Shown piece by piece: positions 11,091 through 24,048 of a DNA stretch of 64,000 nt. The translations under genes were made by a program, and so were the position numbers. The stretch is from Gerris lacustris (taxonomy: Eukaryota; Arthropoda; Insecta; Hemiptera; Gerridae): NCBI GenBank assembly GCA_951217055.1, contig OX578280.1, positions 12,625,394-12,689,393 of the forward strand. Reading direction: 5' to 3'. Under the pieces are notes generated by a model. That model did not search any database. It was not told the origin of the DNA and saw nothing but the letters and a program-made list of their open reading frames with translations. Each line of letters begins with the position of its first letter. The first letter of the stretch is position 1.

Positions 11091-11658
11091 TATGCTCTTC
11101 CACGTATCCTCAGTATAATCCATGAGGAAGGGGAAAAAATTAAATTAATGGGTCCTTCTTAATACATTAGAGAATATTGACGTAAAAACAATTTAATTGT
11201 TATGGGAAAACATAAATTACGAAGGGAAAATTATCTGGAAGAAAAGGAAAAAGTATCTAGTGCTGTGAACTGTTAGGGTAAGAAGGTTTGCAACAAGGAA
11301 AGAAACAGTTCTAAAAGGTCTAAAAGGACTGAAGCTTTTAACCAAGCAAACATCCACGGCCCATTTTCTTAGCGAAAAACTCGCCTTTTAATGGGTTTCT
11401 GCGACAACGCGTACTACATTTTACTTGAACAGGCTTTTCCTTCGAAGAAACAATTTAATAACAACCTCTTTTATAAGTGGTAGTGTACGAAAACTCTACA
11501 ACAAACGATATACCTTAAAAAATATATCACACTTTTAAACTGTGAATATTTAAAGATATAAAATCTTAAAACTTTTCTTTAAAAACAAAAATGAATTTGA
11601 ATTTTAAACATTTAAAATGATTTGTGTAAGCTTGGTTTCTTTAGGGTTTATTGTGTGG
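11091..11658. other. AT-rich stretch, nothing recognised
   Basis: No gene or shared repeat was seen. Confidence 0.35.
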
Positions 11659-11808
11659 AGACCCGTTTTGAAGGACATGAAGACCGTTTTGAAGGACATG
11701 AAAACCGTTTTGAAGGACATGAAGACCGTTTTGAAGGACATGAAGACCGTTTTGAAGGACATGAAGACCGTTTTGAAGGACATGAAGACCGATTTGAAGG
11801 AAATAAAG
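11659..11808. repeat. 21-bp minisatellite, about 7 units
   Basis: Units of 21 bp (CGTTTTGAAGGACATGAAGA + C) repeat with few changes. Because 21 is a multiple of three, two plus-strand frames stay open: one reads a VLKDMKT heptad, the other RFEGHED. No flanking coding sequence, splice signal or conserved domain supports translation. Confidence 0.93.
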
Positions 11809-13198
11809 ATAACTTAACTGTTTCAGAAGTTTCCTTTAAAATGTATTTAAGCCTATTCAGATGATAGGTTGGAGCAATCCTAAGTCTTTCACATCCTTTG
11901 AGTGGCAGTTTTCACAGAAAAAAAAATAACATATAACAAGAAAATTAAACTAAAAGAATAAGCTATAACTGCTATACAGAGATCTATTATACAGAGACGA
12001 TCTACTAAATAAATTAAAGAAATACTTGAAGAAAAATTAGTAAAGTTAAATGCAATCAAATCCACAAGTCGGTTTCACTCATTGTTGATTCAATAAATGC
12101 CATACCATAGGAAATATAATAATTATATAACTATAAAAATTATATATATTCTTATTAAGTTTATAGAACAGGTGCAATTGTTTTACATAAACCTATAAAC
12201 TGAATGAGACACAACGCAATGTAAAAGAAACTGTTTCGATAATTGAGAAGAACTTGAATTTTGAAAAATAATTATAAAAACTGACTTTCTACAAAATTAA
12301 TTCCTGAACGTATCTTCTTACCTTTTTTTTCTTCAATTTCTTTAATAATCCTTTTTAATGGATCTTAACAGGTTTTCAAAGCGTTGTCTAATTGAATAAT
12401 AAATCGTTTAACAATCTATCTAGGTGTTAAACCGACTGAACATTCTTCTTCCTTGTTGTTCACGTAATAAAGTTGAGAGACTTCTACAGTTGAATCTAGA
12501 TGCGTCGCAAGCTTACCACATTTCTAAATACCTACGTTTTCAAACAGTTTAAAAACATCAAGTTAACTTGTTTAGTAAAGTGTTCGCAAACACTTGTATA
12601 GATTCCAAATTCTTATAATGCGACAGCCAATACGGCATTCAGTGTAACAAACTACGTAATCCAATATAACGGTAATGCCATTGTTATGTTAACAATGAAG
12701 CGAAATATTTGTCTTTTTACTGGTCTTATATTACTTTGCTTTGTAAGTTTCATCGCACATTTCCGTTTCCCCAATTTTGAACCACTTCCCGTGATTCAAT
12801 CTTCCCCAAATTTTGCACATAGATACAACTAAGGTGAAGAATACAGAAACCAAAAAAAAAAAAAAAAATAGGTTGAAAATAAGACCAGTTTTGAAAAATG
12901 GCATTTTTACATTAATTATTTCTTTACAACCCGAGTGATAACGGTATTAGTTTATTGTAGGAATGAGAAATCATAATTTTTAACATGTATACTCATATCT
13001 TTTTATTAAATACAAATATATTAAAGTCATTAACAGTATTAAGGAATCTATGTAAAAGAGAAATATTTATGTATTCACCACTTTAGGTAAGCAATTTCCC
13101 TATAATATATTCACTCTCTTATAATATTTAGTATTCTTATTAAATCTTATAACCTTCCATTATTTGCATATTTTCTAGATATTACGAATTCAAATAAT
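11809..13198. other. Long AT-rich stretch, nothing recognised
   Basis: No gene-like ORF, shared repeat or RNA gene was seen. An A run lies near 12855. Confidence 0.4.
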
Positions 13199-13850
13199 CT
13201 GCCAGTTTAGTGTGGCACATAGCTTCCTCGCGTCCTACTACATATACTTTAAAGTCTCGTCCAGACTGCCAAACCGAACAAGGGAAACAAGCCGAGCATT
13301 GGTCTCTGCGCATGCCCAGTCTGAGATGCGCAGGCGCACTTTAGACTGGGCATGCGCAGAGATACCTATAACTGCTTTTACTACCTATAACTGTCACATT
13401 TATTTAATTGTTTCTCCCTTTTCTTTAATATTATGTCAAAATTGTTTTGATTTTTACACGAATTAAAGTATTAATTTAGCAAAATTTAAAGAGCGCAGAG
13501 AGTTGTTGTAACTAATCATAGGCTATCTACGGGCTACATTCAACAAACCATGTTTGTGAGCATGTGGAAGAGAAACAAGTGGTTGCAAAGGTTGAAACTT
13601 ATATGGGACCAATAATGAGCGAATTATGAGCAACCATCCAAATTGATGTAAAATCAGACGAGTATAGTTTTTAAGTTATGTTGGTTCGCAAATATTGGGT
13701 GACAGACCCCGACAGACAGACATGGAAACAAAAATATACCCTGATGTTTAAAATAGATTTCTGTCTCTTTGAAATCGGAGACCTATAAAATTTTCGTTTT
13801 TCAGAACGATCACAAAGCTTTCGATACCTTCGGTAAGCTGGAACGCAATG
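13199..13850 (-). repeat. Rep-B dispersed repeat, copy 2
   Basis: It runs from the GTGTGGCACATAGCTTCCTC end (about 13210) to the AGAACGATCACAAAGCTT end (about 13830), with the GACAGACAGACA block in between. A foreign insert of about 110 bp near 13262-13375 contains a perfect 18-bp inverted repeat (13305-13322 and 13343-13360) around CATGCCCAGTCT. Confidence 0.75.
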
Positions 13851-13916
13851 ACAAATTTATTGAATTTAAATTTATAAAGTATTGTGAGTATATAATTTAA
13901 TTTAATTTCTTTTTTC

Positions 13917-14666
13917 CAGGGGGCTTTTAAACCCGCAGACCACTTAGGTGTGGTCCATTGAACAAACCCGGCTAGGAAAACCAAACTATAAATATTATGT
14001 GACAAGTATTGATCAGTAAACCATAGATAGGTCCCATCTCGATTTTATTTTTTATCGAACCTAGCGTCAACTATGGTTTTCCGAGCGGAAACTTGCTGGC
14101 GCAAACTCTTCCAATATGTTTAAAAAATGCTGGATGAACATTAAGCAAGGGGCGCGAACCGGAAAATGAACCCAGAATTGTGTGGCCTGTGGTCACTTAT
14201 CCAACTAAAGACCACGCCTGATGCTGCTTAACCGGTACTTCTTTAGATTGTTACTCCCCCTATGTTTTTTAGAATATAAATGACTGACTAAATAACTATT
14301 AAGACAAAGCGATGTTTAGTCCAATATACTTTGGGACAAATGAATATCACACTTCTGTTTTTATAAGAGGAGTAACAGTCTAAAGAAAAACATTCTTTAC
14401 ACCTTCATCAGATTGTTACTCCCCTCTGCTTTCATTATAAGGAGAGTAACAGTCTAAAGAAAAACATTCTTTACACCTTCGTCAGATTGTTACTCCCCTC
14501 TGCTTTCATTATAAGGAGAGTAACAGTCTAAAGAAAAACATTCTTTACACCTTCATTAGATTGTTACTCCCCTCTTTTTTCTTTATAAGGAGACTAACAG
14601 TCTAAAGAAGTGCCGCTTAATTGATTGAGAAGCAACCGCTCTCTCCCACGAGCTACCCAGGCCTCC
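13917..14666 (-). repeat. tRNA-derived SINE family S1, copy a (split by MITE)
   Basis: Left part 13917-14233 and right part 14615-14666 match SINE S1 copy b in order: the GAACAAACCCGGC block, a TGGTTTTCCGAGCGGAAAC block, a degenerate B box near 14160, then GAGCTACCCAGGCCTCC. MITE A copy 4 separates them. On the minus strand the tRNA-like head is at the right-hand end. Confidence 0.65.
14234..14614 (+). mobile_element. hAT-like MITE family A, copy 4, with internal amplification
   Basis: The outer inverted repeats are those of family A. Flanking 8-mers GCTTAACC and GCTTAATT agree at 6 of 8. The inner palindromic module (inverted pair around a T-rich loop, joined by ACATTCTTTACACCTTC) is present three times in tandem at about 73-75-bp spacing. 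The MITE sits inside SINE S1 copy a, so it is the younger insertion. Confidence 0.88.
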
Positions 14667-14781
14667 TAAATAGAATGTAATAGAACGCATTACCCAAGCC
14701 GCGAATAAAAATAATGAATGACATCATATTATAAAGTAATGCTTTCCCTTTTAATACCTGAAGGAGGTGACTTCATTGACT

Positions 14782-14785
<4 letters not shown>

Positions 14786-14828
<43 letters not shown>
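14786..14828. repeat. (TA)n microsatellite
   Basis: About 43 bases of pure TA. Confidence 0.95.
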
Positions 14829-14829
<1 letters not shown>

Positions 14830-15850
14830 CAAGTCAACTAGACATGGGTGAGGATATTTTTTTTTTTTTAAATAATTTTTTGTTTGAAAAATAAAGAATT
14901 TAATGATAATATCACGACCAACAAATAACTTAACGAGAGTTCGGATGACGAAATCAGATATAATTAATATACAATATAATCAGAGACGTCAAGGTTGAAA
15001 AAAAAAAAGAAGTGTCAAGGAATTGTATATTTCAAAGAATTGAATAAAGTCTGGCAGGAATTTTATAATTACAGTTGAATGTATTAAATCAGGAAGAGAG
15101 AAAAACAGCGTGAAGAAGGAAAAACAGCAGGGATTATTCCAACGAGGGGGTCTTTTAAAGAAAATCACTGAATCAGTGCAAGATTAAGCTTAAAAGGAAA
15201 AGCAAGATGGTGTTTTTCAGAAATATTTTAAAACAATTGTGAAAGAACAAGACAAAAGTAAATAATAAATCGTTTCTATTGTCTCAAATTTGTTGAAGGT
15301 GAAAAATGTTTAAATTATTATTTAATTTTAAAAATAATAAAGGAATTGTCTCCCGATAAAGTTGATTTACAATTAATTAAATATTATAAAGAGTTGAAAT
15401 TGGATATTTTCTGTATCCAAGCAACAATTTAAATTATGTATGAATTTTTGTCATAGTTAGTTTTAACTCTGTTATTCCTTCGAGAAGAATAATTTTAAAA
15501 GACAAAAAAGTTTTAATTAAAAGTTAAATTTATAAAAGGTAAAACAATTGATAAAAAAAACATAAAGTCTACTTTAAGACCCGGAAATCATTATTTAATT
15601 TAAAATGAAGAACTTAACTTCTAACCATTGCTATAACTCAGAGTGAAATCGATCAATATATTGTCAAACTTTACTTGCAAGTATACATATACTTTAATTC
15701 TATCTGTATAGATACGAATCGGTTTAACACAGCATTTGACCCTTAAAAGACGATGGAATCTTGTTTGTATCAATACATTACAGTTGGTAAGGCTTATTAA
15801 TTTATTTTTACTTCCAAAATTAACGTATTTTTGGAGAAAACCCCACAGAA
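14829..15850. other. AT-rich stretch, nothing recognised
   Basis: No gene-like ORF or shared repeat was seen. Confidence 0.4.
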
Positions 15851-16212
15851 ATTCTTAATTTCGCCTCATTGAATGGCCCAACCGATTATACAAACCAAAT
15901 TCATAGAAAATCGCACTAGTACTCGTATAATGCTGTATAATCCTTGACAACACAAACCAGAGCCAGACATTTTAAAAAAAATATTTTTTTCGCGACGTGA
16001 ATTATCCGCCATTTTGAATTTGAACAGCTGATAATATTGAGTTCGCTATATTTTTCCTGTGTGCGCGTCAAAACGATCTTTTATACTGGAAAGTTTCACG
16101 TTTCTATCTTTTTTGGTTCAAAAGTTATTGGAACCGTACAGAGTGACAGACGGACACAGGAACGAAACTATAAGGGTTTCTTTTTTTTGGTTTTACCACC
16201 AAAACCCTAAAA
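15851..16212. repeat. Possible dispersed repeat, 'AGGGTTT..AACCCTAAAAA' type
   Basis: It includes TTGGTTCAAAAGTTATTGG and GAGTGACAGACGGACACAGG, then a short inverted pair AGGGTTT..AAACCCT at the right end. This layout (a GACAGACGGAC block next to a small hairpin) is like Rep-B and Rep-C, but no second copy was found in the window. Confidence 0.35.
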
Positions 16213-16502
16213 AGCATGTATGAGTGCGTTTAGTCATTATCATACACATTTATTATTATTTACTGTTACTTATTATATTGTCATGTCAATGTAAATTAAC
16301 TTAAGCTAATGCCCCCCCCCCCCCTTATTACTTCCCACTCCGTGCTATCATCTAGTGGTAGGGCCCGCAAGTCTGACAATGACAGTCTACACACCTGGCT
16401 CTATTTTACCATAACACTTACACTGCAAGAAACCTGTGTGGAGTGTAACCTCTGGAGCATCCGCGAACCGGCAACCACACGATATCGGTTTAGAGAAATC
16501 TG

Positions 16503-16503
<1 letters not shown>

Positions 16504-16589
<86 letters not shown>
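16504..16589. repeat. (TA)n microsatellite
   Basis: About 86 bases of TA. It generates the IYIYIY parts of ORFs on both strands. Confidence 0.97.
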
Positions 16590-16594
<5 letters not shown>

Positions 16595-18140
16595 TATTAG
16601 GTCCTCCTATTAATAATATATTTACCAATTCACTTGGAATTTCTTTAAACTGTTTCATTATACATTTTAAAAAGGATTCCGGTTGTATCATTTCGATAAA
16701 TTTAGTAGTTTTTTTTTAAATACGTAGTTTCACTATCTAAGGAACATAAAGAAAGGTTATGATTATAGGTTAGGTCGAAAGGTACAAATCTTAACCTAAA
16801 TTAACCATAACCTTCTTTTATTTTTCTTAGAGAGTGGAGTGACACTTTGTTTTTTTTTTTAACTATTGAATTCGTGATGCTAACCGGAATCGTTTGTATG
16901 ATGTAAAAAAGAACAGTTTAAACAAAAAATGTGTTTCGTTTACGCTAGCGTTGCGGGTGAACGTTTGGGCAGATAACGTTGTCCAACGAACTCGTCCTGG
17001 GCTTTGGTAAAATGAACATGTGCACCAAATTTCAACTAAATCTGTCATCTTTTGCTCTTTTTATTCGGATCCACTTCCTGTCTTCAGACGCTGTAACGTG
17101 CCTTTGGGTGGAATTTCGTTCGAAAATAACAAAATAATAAATAATAAAATAGAAAAAGTAATAACTATTCGAGGTAGTTTATTTCTTGCCAAAAAGTCCA
17201 ATAATAAGACCTAATGACTTTTAAGTGAAAGCTTCAAACCCCTATAGGTATAGTTTTGGTGTTTTAAAAGAGTAATGTAAATACACACACACACAAACAC
17301 ACATTTATATCTGAACTTAACAATAAATTATTACGGCTCTCTATTATTATTATTATTATTTATTTTTTTTATTTTTTATTATTATTATTATTTTTTTTTT
17401 TTTTTTTAATCCATGGCAGTTGTGAAGGAACTACCTACATAACACAAAAAAAAAATACATTGTATGAAGTATTTTAAAAACAAAATTAAGAAAGTAGAAT
17501 CACTGCACGTAGATAATGCAACAAAAAAAATTCAAAGGAGTTTCGTCTTTTGAGATTGCTTTTTAAGTGTCTTTATTTTTCCTGATTCTTGTTTTTTTTT
17601 TTTTGGAAAAAGTCACCATTCTGTTCACGTTGAGTGAAAGCTCTTGTTATATTCTTGATGAAAAAATATTCGTATTTCTATTGTTGTTTAGTTATATGGT
17701 TACGAGGGGGAGGGGGGATATGTCCTTTGTGACTTATGGAGGTGGGTGAAGTACTTTTTTTATAATAAAGTACGTCAAGAAATCTCCGATTTTTTAAAGT
17801 ATAGAGTAAGCTCTGTGAAATGTTTACGCCTTATCAACTGACGCAATAACATCATTCTTTAACATTATTTTTATAAGTAGTCATAATATTTCTGATTCCT
17901 TCAGAGGTAGTTCAAATTCTACGATGTTTCCTTCAAATTGAAGAGTTGATATTATATGCTCAAAACTAAGAAAATTGACATAGAACGTGGAAGAAGTTTA
18001 TCTTTTTGATAATTTTATTTTGCATTCAAATTATTAAATTTCTACCATCCATAATTTATTCTACATCAATTAGACATTGGATGTGTGGAAATAAAAAGAT
18101 AATGGGGAGTAGATTGGCCATTTTTTTTATTTCTTTTAAT
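16590..18140. other. AT-rich stretch with low-complexity tracts
   Basis: It holds a (CA)n-like stretch at about 17282-17302 and (TTA)n/T runs at about 17341-17407. A somewhat GC-richer part at 16863-17110 contains ACCAAATTTCAACTAAATCT, a style of sequence common in dispersed repeats. No gene was seen. Confidence 0.4.
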
Positions 18141-18514
18141 TCTGGGGGTTTTTACACCCGAAGACGCAGGCCAGTTAGGTGGGCCCATAGAACAAACCCG
18201 GGTTAGGGACCGAAATCTTCACATTCATATGACGATATGGTCGTTAACCATGACTCCCCTCCTGGTTGTATTACAACCAAGAGTTTCATCATCATGGTTT
18301 CCAGGCCGAAACCTGGTGGCGCCACTCTTTCGAGGAGCTTCCCATTTGTTAAAACAATGCTAGGTGGTCTTTGAGCGGGGGGCCCGGTCCGGGAATCGAA
18401 CCCAGAGCTGTGGTCAGAAGCGGTCACCCATCCAACTTCTGACCCTGCTCGAGGCTGCTTAACTTGCCTTATCGCAAGGCAAGTGCTCTAGCCTCCGAGC
18501 CACCCAGGCCCCCA
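18141..18514 (-). repeat. tRNA-derived SINE family S1, copy b (best preserved)
   Basis: On the minus strand the sequence begins GGCCTGGGTGGCTCGGAGGC (A-box region, about 18487-18507) and has a perfect B box, complement of GGGAATCGAACCC at 18391-18403. The body includes GAACAAACCCGGG and GTTTCCAGGCCGAAACCTGG. The A and B boxes are about 100 bp apart, wider than a tRNA, implying an insertion or duplication in the tRNA-like head. A hairpin CTTGCCTT..AAGGCAAG lies between them. Confidence 0.75.
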
Positions 18515-18797
18515 GATTGGCTATATTGCTAGGATAAGAGATGAAAATTGGCTCCCTAAAGAATTAATTGAAAAGGAGCAGAGGAAGACCGAACGAGGAA
18601 TTGGATGAGGAAATAAGAAAAGTGCGAGGAGGAATAACTAGGAAAGGGTAGTGAAAGAAAAGATAACGAGGAAAAGGATCCAGAAAGTTTATATAAATGT
18701 ATGACATTTTAAAAATTAAAATGAAGTAAAAACTGATATAGATACTTATAAAATATGACATATGTCAGAGCAATTATTGTAAAATTTTAGGAAAACT
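18515..18797. other. Purine-rich stretch, nothing recognised
   Basis: AG-rich plus strand with no convincing ORF. Confidence 0.35.
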
Positions 18798-19356
18798 ATT
18801 TTTCTTCCGAGCTTACCGAAGGAAACGGAAGCTATATGATCGTTCTGAAGAACAGAAAATTATCAGGACTAAGATTTCAAAAATTCCGTGTTTCTCTGCC
18901 TCTCTGTCTGTCAGTCTGTTTGTCGCTCAATTTTTGCGAACCAACTTATCATTAAAATTACTAGTCCTAATTCATTGAAATTTGGAAGGCAAGTCGCATA
19001 ATTTGCCCATTGTTGGTCTCATATAAGTTACAACCTTAAGCACCCATTTGTTTCTCTTCCACATGCGCACAAACATACATTTATTTACACCGATATCTTC
19101 AAAAGTACCTTATTATAAGTATCTTATTTTTATGAAATTTTGATGGTTTGTCTAGCCCGTAGATAGCTCAAGATTAATTACAACTGTTTGCGCTCTTTAA
19201 ATTTTCCTAAATTGATACTTTATTTCATGCAATAAATCAAAGCAATTTTGACAGATTTAAAAAACAGGGGAAAAATGAAATAAATTGGATAATAATAGGT
19301 TATAAAATCAATAAATATTACGAAATAGGACGTGAGGAAGCTATGTGCCACACTAA
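18798..19356 (+). repeat. Rep-B dispersed repeat, copy 3
   Basis: A near full-length copy, from CTTCCGAGCTTACCGAAGGA at about 18807 to GCTATGTGCCACACTAATTG at 19341. It carries the GTCTGTCTGTCAGTCTGT block, CGCTCAATTTTTGCGAACCA and TTGGTCTCATATAAGTT. The left end can fold (CTTCCG..CGGAAG). Confidence 0.8.
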
Positions 19357-19432
19357 TTGGCTGAGTATTTGTTCAATGTTGTCTATTCTAGCTCTAACCC
19401 AGCCTTAGATCCGCACGGTCTAAGCCGATATT

Positions 19433-19826
19433 CTAATAACTTAATAAAGGTTGATATTATATCCACTAATTACGGTAATAACTTAATAAAGGTTGATATT
19501 ATATCCACTAATTACGGTAATAACTTAATAAAGGTTGATATTATATCCACTAATTACGGTAATAACTTAATAAAGGTTGATATTATATCCACTAATTACT
19601 TAATAAAGGTTGATATTATATCCACTAATTACGGTAATAACTTAATAAAGGTTGATATTATATCCACTAATTACTTAATAAAGGTTGATATTATATCCAC
19701 TAATTACGGTAATAACTTAATAAAGGTTGATATTATATCCACTAATTACTTAATAAAGGTTGATATTATATCCACTAATTACGGTAATAACTTAATAAAG
19801 GTTGATATTATATCCACTAATTACTT
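19433..19826. repeat. 42/33-bp minisatellite, about 10 units
   Basis: Units share AATAAAGGTTGATATTATAT followed by CCACTAATTAC. Long units (42 bp) carry GGTAATAAC; short units (33 bp) lack it. After four long units the order alternates long and short. Both lengths are multiples of three, so a 162-aa plus-strand ORF (repeating NLIKVDIISTNYG) stays open. Units are nearly identical, so the expansion is recent. I see no evidence that it is translated. Confidence 0.93.
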
Positions 19827-20066
19827 TATCATTCTCCCGACATAATAGTTTGTCTTATTTATAACTTAAATAGATTTAAAAACTTAAAAGTTTTCAAAAG
19901 AATTTACTATAATAAAACACTCTAGATTATAAAATTGTGCCCAAAAAAAGTAAGATAAAATATACTTTACCCATCATAAAAATCTAATTCGACAAGAAAA
20001 ATGACGGAGAAAAACAAAAATGAAGGGGAATCACACGGTGAACAGAATGCAATAGAATAAAACCAC

Positions 20067-21261
<1,195 letters not shown>

Positions 21262-21763
21262 CAGTGGCGTATCCAAGGGGGTGGGGAACAGGGGGCAAGT
21301 GCCCCCCCCCCCCCTCCCCCAAACCTAATAGAGTAAAGAAAAAAAAACTGCCGTATTTGTTTTTTTTTTACTACATATTTTTTACACCACATCATATTCT
21401 ATTTCTCCTCAGAAATGCATAAAAGCGCTGTTTTGAGAGTTCATATTTTCAAAATTTTCCGGGGGAGGGCCCCCAGACCCCCCACCATTAATCCCCCTCC
21501 CCCCCAATAATTAACTGCAGACAACGCCCATGACTTACAGTAAGATAGTGTCCTGCAGTAAGCATTAGCACAACATTTTCTAACGAATACGTTCTAAAAT
21601 TGTTGTTTTTGTTTATAGTTGTACATTTTTTTTGGGGGGGGGGGGGGGTCAATAAGTGGTTCCCTTTTCTTGTTACCACTACGAACCCCCCACCATTCTA
21701 AACTGACTTAGAATGTGACCCCCCCCCCCCCCCCCCCAGACCTAGCCGCTGGATACGCCACTG
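21262..21763. mobile_element. hAT MITE, CAGTGGCG family, copy 2
   Basis: The ends are CAGTGGCGTATCCAAGG and CCGCTGGATACGCCACTG. Flanking 8-mers AAGGCTAG and CAGGCTAG match at 7 of 8. The 502-bp body carries C and G homopolymers at about 21303, 21636 and 21720. No transposase is encoded. Confidence 0.88.
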
Positions 21764-22511
21764 CAGGCTAGTTTAATTTTTTATTTACTACGTTATTATT
21801 AGCTTGCTTTCTTGTTTGTTTGTCCGGTACAAATCTGGCAATCGATTTTTAACTAACTTCGCGAATAGCTAGACATTTGAAACTTTTAGCATAGCTCAGA
21901 ACACGATGACAATGCATTATTTTAATACTTTTAGCCATCTTTCAACAGAATTTAATTGGTTTTCAGCAAATTTTGCTGTATGGAAAGTTAGTTTGAAAAA
22001 AATCCGCCTGTTATTTTATTTGTTTTGCCATATCCCATATTTACAATCTTCATTTTGACAGGTTTCAAATATGTGATTTTTATAAATAAGAGATAAACAT
22101 TGAATACAGCAAAACAGTTAATACATCGATTATATTAATTATCGATTATATTATTTCAAATATATCGATGGCACGGTTTAGATTTGGTGTTGGGGAGATC
22201 CGTTGTACAAAGATTGTCCTTTTATAGGTTTAATTCGGAACTTATTTTTTTCTCTAACATTATATTATTGCAATGAAAATTATATTATCAACATTACATA
22301 TGATTCAACAGAAAATTTAAAAACGTAGTATATAAAAAGGTCTTTTTATCTTGAAATTATTTATAAGAGTTAGATTAAGTCAGAAATATCGCCTGAACTC
22401 AAAATCCTGTAGTGAAATCAGATATTGTACATATTTCATACTAATAAAAAAAACTGCCTATTCTACGAAAAGCTATAGGAGTAACAATTCTATTACAATA
22501 ATACATTTCAG
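21764..22511. other. AT-rich stretch, nothing recognised
   Basis: No shared repeat was seen. It precedes the weak exon candidate at 22512. Confidence 0.35.
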
Positions 22512-22632
22512 ATTACCTACAGAGCCAGGTTCTGTTTTACAATTAAAAATAGTGCCAAAACAAGCTAGCACTGATCACAATATTGAAGATTTTTTGAAAA
22601 AATTGGAAAGAGAGAGAGAGAAGGAAAAATGA
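22512..22632 (+). CDS. Candidate terminal exon (unknown protein), weak
   Basis: After a splice-acceptor-like TACATTTCAG, 39 codons read a hydrophilic tail (LPTEPGSVLQLKIVPKQ, then DHNIEDFLKKLE and a run of ER/EK) to a TGA. AATAAA overlaps the next few bases. The amino-acid composition looks more protein-like than the AT-rich background and the stretch does not recur in the window. Against it: no upstream exon could be identified and the region is short. Function unknown. Confidence 0.25.
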
Positions 22633-24048
22633 AATAAAAAATTATATTCGCGTTTATAATATAAGTGGCAAGAGAGGTGTTTTTATTTTTTAAGCCGAAA
22701 GTTATACAAGAGCAAGAAGGAAAAAAATCAGACGGAATCTGACGAATGAAAAATTAAAGATGGACAAAAGAGCTAGAGGAAGAAGAGTAGGATGATAAAG
22801 CTTTAGTTTGAAATAGGAATAAGAAGGTGACGTCCACGAGTTCCTCACTCTGGGCAAGGATGAGCAAACAAAAGGGGTCTAACTGAGGAGTGGTTCGTTT
22901 TACCTCAGAGAGTACAATCCCAGCAGAGTTGAAGGCACTAAAGCCAATGCTTGACAAAAGGGATCCGTCGTCTTCTTTACATCCTTCTCAACATCTTTTC
23001 AAGAATGAAATCCCTAAAATGCAAATCCCAACAGTAAACAAAATGAAACTTCTAGTCTTCACACGAATCCTTCATCTAGTTCAAGTGACGGAAATAACAC
23101 AATAACAAGTAACAAACTTGTAAAGCAGACAAAACGTTATTTATCACTCAGGATCATCTTGTTTTCCTCCTGAAAATTTAGATCCTTCTTTGTATTTCAG
23201 AACTTTTAAGAGGAAAATTTGAAATAACAAATGAAGAAAAGGATATTAAAGTTAGAAATTTCGTATAATTGTTACTCTCCTTAAGAAACAGTGAAAAGGT
23301 AAAAAAGATTTAATTATAGTTAGGAACGAAATACATTGCGTGTGGCTACTATATTTTCGTTCCCATTTTCTCAACACAAACACAAAGGAAGTTTTATCCT
23401 ATTATTGTCTGAATAATACGATACCAGTAATAACTTAGTTGTGGCTTCATATTTTCATTGAAAGTTAACGTAAGACTGGTTCTAAAGTAAAACTTTTAAC
23501 AACGAAAATCAAGTATGGACATTACACATTATCATAACAAAAGCACCATACACTTAATAATATTTTGAAAAGTAATACAGAAGGACCTCCTTATAAAGAA
23601 CTTCTATTCAACGAAAATCTGTAGAGAACGAATTTTATTTATGTCCCATGAATTCTGTATATAAGTGTTTCTATAAAATAAAAATAATTTCTAAAGATAA
23701 TAAGGCTAAAGATCATAATGACAAAATTTCTGTGAATTAATATTGGCGGTGTTTATTAATTTCTTTATTTTCTTAGAACCATTTTTAGGAGTTTCTTGCA
23801 CTAGCTCTCTAATAATTTTGTGTATTCTAGCTCAATTAGTTCAAGTGGAATGAGAATCATTTTTGTATAGCATAAAGAAATCTCTGTTTCAGTTAAGACT
23901 TCTTGCTCATATCGGATGCTTATAAAGCTCTTGACATATTGCAGTGTAATATCAATAACTTATAAATACTCACCAAATGTACAAATTTCTATAAAGAAAA
24001 GTCACTATGGAAAAAATACATTCATTTAAAGGCAATGAAGGCATAATA
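22633..24048. other. Low-copy AT-rich stretch, no gene established
   Basis: The 71-aa plus-strand ORF at 22890 and its 67-aa antisense partner have no recognisable domain. The segment 22740-23100 is a little GC-richer than its surroundings. Confidence 0.3.

Noticed and set aside
14226..14622. TTAA target (piggyBac) for family A
   Set aside because: TTAA fits only this copy; other copies support 8-bp duplications, including a perfect one around 38457-39257.
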